From an uncultured Prevotella sp. (lineage in GTDB: Bacteria > Bacteroidota > Bacteroidia > Bacteroidales > Bacteroidaceae), in assembly GCA_900553595.1 (NCBI GenBank), contig USEC01000031.1, positions 1 through 24,002 on the forward strand: a DNA stretch of 24,002 nt. The letters are read 5' to 3'. The position numbers were made by a program, and so were the translations under genes. Position 1 is the first letter of the stretch. Every line of letters starts with the position of its first letter. The notes below the pieces were generated by a model. That model was given only the letters and a program-made list of their open reading frames with translations, did no database searches and was not told the DNA's origin. Shown here piece by piece: positions 1 to 6,283 of this stretch.

Positions 1-45
1 CGCTCGACCTCCTATCGTTAATTCTGAACCAGCAAAGGTAATGGC

Positions 46-107
46 TTTAACTTCTTTAACTTCTAGCGACCAACGGGAGCGATAACTCCTCTAACTTCTT
101 TAACTCC
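46..107. repeat. Intergenic TTTAACTTC-type repeat
   Basis: Two tandem 9-mers TTTAACTTC (46-54 and 55-63) are followed by ACGGGAG...CGATAACTCC and a further TAACTTCTTTAACTCC. The same words (TTTAACTTCTnGCGA, CGATAACTCC, ACGGGAG) recur in the palindrome at 9983-10053. This suggests one dispersed intergenic repeat family. No gene is visible in bases 1-120. Confidence 0.5.
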
Positions 108-146
108 TCCTCCCTCCTCTTGAATTAAAAAAATCTTGCCGAAATG

Positions 147-177
147 TTTGCAGAGTCGCATAAAAGCAGTATCTTTA
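147..177 (+). promoter_or_regulatory. Bacteroidetes-type promoter of citDEF (copy 1)
   Basis: TTTG at 147-150, a 19-bp spacer, then TATCTTTA at 170-177. This fits the Bacteroidota consensus TTTG-N19/20-TAnnTTTG apart from the last base. Transcription should begin around 183-187. The same promoter with the same spacer occurs at 3492-3522. Confidence 0.75.
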
Positions 178-571
178 CACCGTGATTTAAAAAGTGGCAG
201 CCCTGCCGGGTGTAAAGGCGGCGGTTGCCATGCCATTAGAATCTATCCATACCACTCGCGCGAGCGTAAGTATAGAGAACATTTACGCCAGTAAAGGCAG
301 GCAGAAAGGGCATAGCCCTGAGCCGCCGGCACTGGAATACGCCGGCAAAGCCGGCGGTGCTCTTCAGACAGTTGTTGGAAGAGGGTGTTGTCTTATTTAC
401 GACGGAGCAGGTTTCCTGAACCATAAACGCTTCCCCCTTTGTCCCGACTGCATCGTATGCAGACTTCCGTCGTGCCCGGCGAAAGCGTGCTTACACATTA
501 TTTATATATGCAACCCAGGTCCGGCAAGTCTGCGTACATGCGGGGCTCTATTAATAACCATCAAACATACA
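178..571 (+). promoter_or_regulatory. Long structured leader L1 upstream of citD, with in-frame leader ORF
   Basis: About 390 nt separate the predicted transcription start from citD. Visible elements are: a stem 194-202/223-231 that overlaps an ATG at 230; a block at 239-280 almost identical to 3580-3621 in leader L2; a GC-rich hairpin 322-330/350-358; a second block (371-401) matching 3634-3664; and two mutually exclusive pairings near the end (448-453/457-462 versus 459-466/526-533). The frame from the ATG at 230 has no stop before citD and runs into it. The encoded stretch at about 419-571 is Cys-rich and looks non-coding, so this is more likely a regulatory leader than an N-terminal extension of CitD. 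The homologous leader L2 lies in front of citX. Confidence 0.6.
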
Positions 572-859
572 ATGCCAATGGAAATGAAGACAGCTACTGC
601 CGGAACAATGGAGTCCGGCGATATCCTCGTCCAAATCGCCCCCTCCGAAAGCGAAGGGCTGAGCATCGAGCTGCAAAGCTCAGTCGCCTACCAGTTCGGC
701 GACCAGATAAAGAAAGTGATAACCGAGACGCTTGAGGGACTCGGAGTGACCCGTGCCGAGGTGAAAGCCACTGACAAGGGCGCACTCGACTGCACCATCC
801 GCGCACGCGTAACGGCTGCCGCCGTGAGAGCTACAGGCAAGGACGTGTGGCAGGACTGA
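572..859 (+). CDS. citD: Citrate lyase acyl carrier protein, gamma subunit (CitD)
   Basis: CitD is the small acyl carrier subunit of citrate lyase. It carries the 2'-(5''-triphosphoribosyl)-3'-dephospho-CoA group on which acetyl and citryl thioesters are exchanged. The 95-residue product has the family core: AGTMESGDILVQIAP near the N-terminus, with the Ser of the ESGD motif (residue 15 from this start) as the expected attachment site, then QFGDQIKKVI and DKGALDCTIRARV. Three in-frame ATGs (572, 578, 584) are all compatible with the family. The frame is open much further upstream, but that extension has no CitD homology. citE follows after 32 nt. Identity is secure; the exact start is not. 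Confidence 0.93.
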   Translation: MPMEMKTATAGTMESGDILVQIAPSESEGLSIELQSSVAYQFGDQIKKVITETLEGLGVTRAEVKATDKGALDCTIRARVTAAAVRATGKDVWQD

Positions 860-891
860 CTATCTTGAACAACTACTAAAACCAGCAACCT

Positions 892-1782
892 ATGCAACGA
901 CTCAGAAGAACAATGATGTTCGTGCCCGGAAACAATCCTGGCATGATGCAGGATGCCTTCATATATGGTCCCGACTCGATAATGCTCGACCTCGAAGACT
1001 CCGTGACAATGACCGAGAAAGATGCGGCACGACTGTTAGTATATAACGCGCTGAAGTCAATTGACTACGGCACGACGGAGATGGTGGTGCGCATAAACCC
1101 GCTTAACACTCCCTACGGCAAGAAGGACATCGAGGCCGTGGTGAAGGCCGGTGTGCATGTGATACGCATGCCGAAGACCGAGACCGCAGAAGAAGTGGTG
1201 GAGGTGGAACGCGAGATTGAACGCGTGGAAAAGGAGATAGGATGCCTCGGACGCACACAGATAATGGCGGCGATAGAGAGCACCCTCGGCGTGGTGAACG
1301 CTTACGCCATAGCGAAAGCATCGAAGAGAATGATGGGTATAGCCCTCGGAGCCGAGGACTACTGCGCCAACCTCAAGGCACAACGCTCGCCGGAAGGAAT
1401 GGAACTCCTCCTGGCACGACAGACAATCGTTGTGGCAGCACGCGCAGCAGGCATCGATGCCCTCGACACCGTATATTCGAACCTCAACGACATGGAGACA
1501 TTCCGCAAGGAAGTGGAACTGATACACCAACTCGGATTCGACGGAAAGTCAATCATCAACCCACGACAGATACAGATTATCAACGAAGTGTTCACACCCA
1601 CGCAGAAAGCCATCGACAAGGCTCTCACCATCATCGCTGCCATAAAGGAGGCGGAGAGCAAAGGTTCGGGAGTGATAGCCGTGAACGGAAAGATGGTCGA
1701 TCGTCCCGTAGTGATACGCGCACAGCGCGTGATAGAGCTCGCTCTGGCTTCGGGAGTAATTAAAAAGGAGGACTTGCAATGA
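892..1782 (+). CDS. citE: Citrate lyase beta subunit, citryl-ACP lyase (CitE)
   Basis: CitE cleaves the citryl thioester on CitD into oxaloacetate and acetyl-CitD. The 296-residue protein is full length for the HpcH/HpaI-type TIM-barrel family. Motifs in order are MFVPGNNP (9-16), LDLEDS (32-37), VVRINP with the substrate-contacting Arg67, AAIES with Glu129 and GAEDY with Asp156. Glu129 and Asp156 are the expected Mg2+ ligands. The start at 892 gives the normal short N-terminus before the first strand (RRTMMFVPG). Its stop overlaps the start of citF by 4 nt (ATGA), which indicates translational coupling of the beta and alpha subunits. It is transcribed with citD from the promoter at 147-177. 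Confidence 0.96.
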   Translation: MQRLRRTMMFVPGNNPGMMQDAFIYGPDSIMLDLEDSVTMTEKDAARLLVYNALKSIDYGTTEMVVRINPLNTPYGKKDIEAVVKAGVHVIRMPKTETAEEVVEVEREIERVEKEIGCLGRTQIMAAIESTLGVVNAYAIAKASKRMMGIALGAEDYCANLKAQRSPEGMELLLARQTIVVAARAAGIDALDTVYSNLNDMETFRKEVELIHQLGFDGKSIINPRQIQIINEVFTPTQKAIDKALTIIAAIKEAESKGSGVIAVNGKMVDRPVVIRAQRVIELALASGVIKKEDLQ

Positions 1783-3314
1783 GTAACTTGAAACAACGTG
1801 AGACCCTTGTGCAGCAGATTGCGGGCGCAATGGGCAAGGAAGCATATAAGGGTGGCGAACACAAAGAGGCGGAACCGCGCATGCAGATGCAGCAGCACAG
1901 CCCCAAGGTGGTGACTCTCGAAGAGGCAATACGCCGCACCGGACTGCGCGACGGCATGACAATATCGTTCCACCACCACTTCCGCGGAGGCGACAAGGTG
2001 GTGAACATGGTGGTGGACAAGCTCGCCGAAATGGGCTACAAAGACCTGCATCTCGCAGCATCGAGCCTGCAGGATGTGCACGAACCGCTCATAGAACACA
2101 TAAAGAACGGTGTCATCAGCGAGATTTCTACATCAGGACTGCGTGGCGGACTCGCCAAGGAAATAAGCCACGGACTCATGGAGAAGCCGGTAGTGTTCCG
2201 CTCGCACGGAGGCAGAGGCGCAGCCATCGCAAGCGGCGAACTGCACATCGACGTGGCATTCCTCGGAGCATCGTCGTGCGACCCGCTCGGAAACGCATGC
2301 GGATACTCACGCTCGGAGAATGCAAAGAGCATCTGCGGCTCGCTGGGCTACGCTCTGCCCGACGCACGCTATGCCGACCATACCGTCATCCTCACCGACG
2401 ACCTCGTGGCATATCCCAACACACCCAACTCCATTTCGGAGCATGATGTGGACTATGTGGTGGTGGTGGACTCCGTCGGCGACAGCTCGAAGATCGCTTC
2501 GGGAGCAATACGCGACACCAAGAACCCACGCGACATACTCCTCGCACAGGAGGCTGCCAAGGTGATAATCAACAGCGGCTACTTCAAGGACGGCTTCTCC
2601 ATACAGACAGGTTCGGGCGGAGCATCGCTCGCAGCGGTGAAGTATATACGCCAGAGCATGATGGAGCAGGGCATAAAGGCTTCGTTCGCTCTCGGCGGAA
2701 TCACAGCACACATGGTGAAGATGCACGAGGAAGGACTCATCGAACGCCTCATCGACGTGCAGTCGTTCGACAAGGTTGCAGCCGAATCGCTCAAGAACGA
2801 CGCCATGCACAAGGAGGTGGCGGCCTACGAATACGCCGCAGCCAACGAGCAAGGCTCTGCCACACACTGGCTCGACATAGTGATACTGTCGGCTCTTGAA
2901 GTGGACGTGAACTTCAATGTGAACGTGCTTGTGGGCAGCGACGGTATCATCCGCGGCGCGATAGGCGGACATCCCGACACCGCAGCCGACTCCGCTCTCT
3001 CAATAATCGTATGTCCTTTGCTCCGTGGACGCATACCGTGCGTGGTGGATGAAGTGACAACGCTCATCACTCCGGGACGCACCGTCGATGTGGTGGTGAC
3101 GGAATACGGCGTGGCAGTGAACCCCGCACGACCCGAAATAGCCGAGCGTCTGCGTGAAGCCGGCGTGAAGCTCGTCACACTTGAGTCGCTCCGCGACCGC
3201 GCCCTCGGCATCATCGGCACTCCGGCACCTCTGCCTTTCGGCGACAAGGTGGTAGGCGTGGTGATGAACCGCGACGGAAGCGTGATGGATGTGATCAAGA
3301 ACATTGAAGAATAA
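1779..3314 (+). CDS. citF: Citrate lyase alpha subunit, citrate:acetyl-ACP transferase (CitF)
   Basis: CitF exchanges the acetyl group on CitD for citrate, making citryl-ACP for CitE. The 511-residue length is normal for this CoA-transferase-fold family. Visible hallmarks are the FHHHFRGGDKVVN segment (about residues 64-76), a glycine-rich SHGGRGAAI loop, SSCDPLGNACGYS, QTGSGGASLAAVKYI and a C-terminal EVTTLITPGRTVDVVVTEYG. No frameshift or missing block is apparent. It overlaps citE by 4 nt and is followed by a strong hairpin terminator, so it ends transcription unit A. The maturation genes lie in a separate unit downstream. Confidence 0.96.
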   Translation: MSNLKQRETLVQQIAGAMGKEAYKGGEHKEAEPRMQMQQHSPKVVTLEEAIRRTGLRDGMTISFHHHFRGGDKVVNMVVDKLAEMGYKDLHLAASSLQDVHEPLIEHIKNGVISEISTSGLRGGLAKEISHGLMEKPVVFRSHGGRGAAIASGELHIDVAFLGASSCDPLGNACGYSRSENAKSICGSLGYALPDARYADHTVILTDDLVAYPNTPNSISEHDVDYVVVVDSVGDSSKIASGAIRDTKNPRDILLAQEAAKVIINSGYFKDGFSIQTGSGGASLAAVKYIRQSMMEQGIKASFALGGITAHMVKMHEEGLIERLIDVQSFDKVAAESLKNDAMHKEVAAYEYAAANEQGSATHWLDIVILSALEVDVNFNVNVLVGSDGIIRGAIGGHPDTAADSALSIIVCPLLRGRIPCVVDEVTTLITPGRTVDVVVTEYGVAVNPARPEIAERLREAGVKLVTLESLRDRALGIIGTPAPLPFGDKVVGVVMNRDGSVMDVIKNIEE

Positions 3315-3338
3315 AGACATAGGAAAAGGACTTCAGGG

Positions 3339-3409
3339 AAACCGGGGAAGTTGAAGGAATCCGCTCCGTCAGGCGGCAGGATGCTTCAGCTTCTCCGGCT
3401 TTCTTTTTT
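3339..3409 (+). terminator. Intrinsic terminator after citF
   Basis: Arms 3339-3356 and 3384-3402 pair over about 18 bp with a few single-base bulges and G-U pairs. The loop holds a smaller CCG/CGG hairpin, and the 3' arm runs into C plus six T (3404-3409). It separates citDEF from the citX unit. Confidence 0.8.
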
Positions 3410-3491
3410 GCTTCCGGGTGCTGACGGCACCGCAAGGCACGCTTGCAGCAGAGAGGCAATATAAAAAAGATTCAAAAAAAAGCGCGAAAAA

Positions 3492-3522
3492 TTTGCGGAA
3501 TCACATAAAAGCAGTATCTTTA
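3492..3522 (+). promoter_or_regulatory. Bacteroidetes-type promoter of the citX unit (copy 2)
   Basis: TTTG at 3492-3495, a 19-bp spacer, TATCTTTA at 3515-3522. From CATAAAAGCAGTATCTTTAC (begins at 3504) through the following ACCGTGATTT it is identical to copy 1. The sequence upstream of the box is also similar (A-run, then TTTGC). Confidence 0.78.
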
Positions 3523-3803
3523 CACCGTGATTTGAAACGGTGGCGTTTACTAAATGTCAATAGGTGCCGCCACATCATGAAATCTATCCTTACTACTCGC
3601 GTGAGCGTAAGTATTGAAAACGGTTCTTTTCAGCGTTTTGGAAGGGAGTGTTATCGTATTTACGTGGATTTGAAATCAATTCTTACAATGATGCTCCTTT
3701 ATTGAAACGGTTGGAATCCGGACTGTGACGATGCTTTACACACAGTGCCGACGGCATTGTGGCGCAGTGAGGAAATACAGTAAATAAAGAAAAAGAGATA
3801 TCT
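3523..3803 (+). promoter_or_regulatory. Structured leader L2 upstream of citX, homologous to L1
   Basis: A perfect 6-bp stem GTGGCG (3540-3545)/CGCCAC (3568-3573) ends 3 nt before an ATG at 3577, the position equivalent to the L1 stem and ATG. Block 3580-3621 matches L1 239-280 and block 3634-3664 matches L1 371-401. L2 lacks the 78-nt segment that carries the GC-rich hairpin in L1. Within block 3580-3621, CTTAC/GTAAG and CTC/GAG can also pair. The last roughly 100 nt before citX hold only a weak AGTGCC/GGCATT hairpin and an A-rich stretch. Confidence 0.6.
3577..3705 (+). CDS. Possible 42-residue leader peptide or small protein in L2
   Basis: An ATG directly after the leader stem opens a 42-codon frame: MKSILTTRVSVSIEN, then a GRxCxxIY segment, ending in a hydrophobic SILTMMLLY tail before TGA. 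The equivalent frame in L1 (ATG at 230) encodes SIHTTRASVSIEN and, after 26 extra residues, GRGCCLIY. The frame is therefore kept across both blocks in both copies. In the first block three of six differences are synonymous, which is not enough to prove protein-level selection. I do not recognise the peptide. It may be a regulatory upstream ORF, a real small protein, or a by-product of conserved RNA or DNA structure. Confidence 0.35.
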   Translation: MKSILTTRVSVSIENGSFQRFGRECYRIYVDLKSILTMMLLY

Positions 3804-4337
3804 ATGCCTATAACACTTCACCAACTTCTGGCAAGTCGCGACGCACGCCACGCCATGCAGATGCAGCTCATCGGGCAGCATCCGGGGCTCGTTCTGGTGT
3901 GTCTCACGGTGGTGATGCCGGGCAATGTGAAGCGCAACCGCCAGTCGCTCGTCGTCGCACGGGCGGCAGTGGAGGCCATGCGCGAGGCGTTCCGTCCTGC
4001 CGACGGGATGCTCACAGAGCGCGACCTTGAGACAGGCTACGAGGCATACATGCTCGTAGGAGGCGACATGCTCTCTGTGAAACGCACGGCGTGCGGCATA
4101 GAGGACACGCATCCGCTCGGCCGTCTCTTCGACATTGATGTCATAGATGGCAACGGTGTGCCCGTGCCGCGCAGCGAAGTGGGGGGCAGTCCGCGCCGCT
4201 GTCTGGTGTGCAGCAACGAAGCCCGCTACTGCATGCGCAACCATTCGCACACGCAGGACGAGATATGGCAGTGCATAAACGCCTTGGTGGATGCTTACAC
4301 CAGTGCCCACGGCATGACCGACGCACCAGTGCCTTAA
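3804..4337 (+). CDS. citX: Apo-citrate lyase phosphoribosyl-dephospho-CoA transferase (CitX)
   Basis: CitX transfers the triphosphoribosyl-dephospho-CoA precursor, made by CitG, onto the serine of apo-CitD. The 177-residue length is usual for the family. Recognisable signatures are HPLGRLFDIDVI (103-114) and GGSPRRCLVC with a Cys-x-x-Cys pair (133-136), followed by an Arg/His-rich segment. The ATG at 3804 is preceded by an A-rich stretch, and the MPITLHQLLASRDAR start is family-like. The citC-citG gene begins 15 nt downstream, so the two should be co-transcribed from the promoter at 3492-3522. Confidence 0.93.
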   Translation: MPITLHQLLASRDARHAMQMQLIGQHPGLVLVCLTVVMPGNVKRNRQSLVVARAAVEAMREAFRPADGMLTERDLETGYEAYMLVGGDMLSVKRTACGIEDTHPLGRLFDIDVIDGNGVPVPRSEVGGSPRRCLVCSNEARYCMRNHSHTQDEIWQCINALVDAYTSAHGMTDAPVP

Positions 4338-4352
4338 CCCACGCCGAGCCTT

Positions 4353-6227
4353 ATGTACAGCGAATACGAAATACGACAGATGCGCCTTTCCATTCCGCGC
4401 CAGCGCCGCATGGTTGAGGCTTTCCTGCAGGACAACGCCCTGCGCCTTGACGATGTGGACTATTATGCCGGCGTGTTCCGTGTGGATGGCGACGAGATGC
4501 TTGCCGGAGGCGGACTCAAAGGCAGTGTCGTGAAATGTCTGGCGGTGCGTTCCGACTGCCGCGACGAGGCTCTCTCATGCCGCATGGTGTCGCATTTGGT
4601 GAGCGTGGCCAATGCTGCCGGACACCAGGTGGTGCGGCTTTTCACCAAACCCTCCAACCGGATGGTGTTCGAGAGCATGTCGTTCCGTCTGCTTGCAGAA
4701 GCTCCCGAAGCGATACTCATGGAGACGGGAGTGGGCGGAATAGACGCCTACCGGCGCTATCTCGGCAGTGTCCGCGACGCTGTCGCCACTGCCCCGGATG
4801 CCGGAGAGACAGGCGTTATAGTGATGAATGCCAACCCTTTCACCCTGGGTCACCGCTATCTCGTGGAACAGGCGGCGCAGAATGTGGCACGGCTCTATGT
4901 CATTGCCGTGAAGGAGGAGGCTTCGCTTTTCAGCTACGACGAGCGTCTGGAGATGATACGGAGCGGTGTCGCACATATAAATAATGTGACGGTGTGTGAG
5001 GGAAGCGACTACGCCGTGAGCGCGACGACATTCCCCACATATTTCCTGAAACGCCTTTCCGATGCGTCGGACACGCAGATGATGCTCGACATCGACCTCT
5101 TCCGCCGGCATATAGCACCAGCTCTCGGAGCTACGGTGCGCTTCGTGGGCAGCGAACCCACCGATATGCTCACACGGCGGTATAATGAAATAATGAAACA
5201 GATGCTGCCACGGGTGGTCGAAACGGAACGCCTCACGGTGCAGAAAGCACTTCGTGAAGCCGTCGGCGACACTCCGGCAGCCGTCAGCGCAAGTCTTGTG
5301 AGGGCGGCGATGGGGCGGCATAGCCTGTGGGAGGCGGCGTCGATGGTGCCGCAGACGAGTGTGCCTTACATCATAGCACACCTTGCGACACAGGCTTTGC
5401 AGGCTGAACTCGACACCACACCCAAGCCCGGACTCGTGGATTGCCACGACAACGGCGCACACACCGACATGGATTACGCTCTGATGTGCCGCAGCATCCG
5501 TGCGCTTCACCCCTACTTCACACGCCTTGCAGTGATGGGTTCTGACGCCGCACTGCCCTCGCACGAGAGCATGGCAGCGGTGGGAATGGAAGCCGAACGT
5601 GCCATGTTCGCCGCCACAGGAGGCGTGAACACCCACAAGGGAGCACTCTTCTCAATGGGACTGGCGGTGGTGTCGGTGGCGCACGAAGCCTTCGTGCACG
5701 GCGCAGACAATGTCGGTGCCGAAGCAGTGAGGAGCGGCATCATGCGCCTGGCGGCAGGATTCCCCGACACAAGCGGCACGCATGGCAGCGCAGCCAAGCG
5801 CAGGGCAATGGCTGAAGAGGGCGCGGCAGTGACCGTAAAGGGTGCGCTCGACAACGCACGCGAGGGCTATCAGCAGCTCTTCGGAGCGTGGCTTCCATAC
5901 TGTTCGGCGCAGTTAGCCGACGCCGACCCGTTGGCACTGCACCGCACACTGCTCCGCATAATGTGCGACCTCGACGACACCAACATCATCTTCCGTGCCG
6001 GAATGGCGGTGGCAGAGGCTGTGAAGGAAGAGTCGGAGGCTCTCCTCGACGGATTCTCGGAGGCTGCACTGCAAAGGATGAACACCAGCTTCGTGGAGCG
6101 CAACATATCGCCCGGCGGCAGTGCCGACATGCTTTCACTCACGCTGTTCGTCTGTTCAGTGTACCGGCAGGGTCACGGCGGGCAGGCGTCAGGCATCCCG
6201 CCCCGGCAGGATGAAGACAAAGAATAA
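4353..6227 (+). CDS. citC/citG: Fused citrate lyase ligase and triphosphoribosyl-dephospho-CoA synthase (CitC-CitG)
   Basis: This 624-residue protein joins two maturation enzymes. Residues 1 to about 340 are CitC, which acetylates the CitD prosthetic group with acetate and ATP. They comprise an N-terminal acetyltransferase-like region (about 1-125) and a nucleotidyltransferase domain with NPFTLGHRY (161-169; TLGH is the HIGH-type motif). Residues from about 341 are CitG, which makes triphosphoribosyl-dephospho-CoA from dephospho-CoA and ATP. Its signatures are TPKPGLVDCHDNGAHTDMD (356-374), GVNTHKG (424-430), DTNIIFRAG (542-550) and SPGGSADMLSLTLF (586-599). No stop or frameshift lies at the junction. 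CitG is known as a separate protein or fused to CitX in other bacteria; the CitC fusion is less familiar to me. The aconitase-family gene follows after 56 nt with no clear promoter. Confidence 0.93.
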   Translation: MYSEYEIRQMRLSIPRQRRMVEAFLQDNALRLDDVDYYAGVFRVDGDEMLAGGGLKGSVVKCLAVRSDCRDEALSCRMVSHLVSVANAAGHQVVRLFTKPSNRMVFESMSFRLLAEAPEAILMETGVGGIDAYRRYLGSVRDAVATAPDAGETGVIVMNANPFTLGHRYLVEQAAQNVARLYVIAVKEEASLFSYDERLEMIRSGVAHINNVTVCEGSDYAVSATTFPTYFLKRLSDASDTQMMLDIDLFRRHIAPALGATVRFVGSEPTDMLTRRYNEIMKQMLPRVVETERLTVQKALREAVGDTPAAVSASLVRAAMGRHSLWEAASMVPQTSVPYIIAHLATQALQAELDTTPKPGLVDCHDNGAHTDMDYALMCRSIRALHPYFTRLAVMGSDAALPSHESMAAVGMEAERAMFAATGGVNTHKGALFSMGLAVVSVAHEAFVHGADNVGAEAVRSGIMRLAAGFPDTSGTHGSAAKRRAMAEEGAAVTVKGALDNAREGYQQLFGAWLPYCSAQLADADPLALHRTLLRIMCDLDDTNIIFRAGMAVAEAVKEESEALLDGFSEAALQRMNTSFVERNISPGGSADMLSLTLFVCSVYRQGHGGQASGIPPRQDEDKE

Positions 6228-6283
6228 AAGAAAACAAGAATAAATTACTAACTTTTACTACTTAATTCCAAAACATTGACATT

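Noticed and set aside
194..859. CitD with a 126-residue N-terminal extension
   Set aside because: The frame is open, but the extension has no CitD homology, part of it is homologous to the untranslated L2 leader, and the family starts at the ATG cluster 572-584.
4575..5636. 353-codon open frame on the minus strand
   Set aside because: It lies fully inside citC-citG, is His/Arg/Cys-rich without family motifs, and is the antisense shadow of a GC-biased gene.
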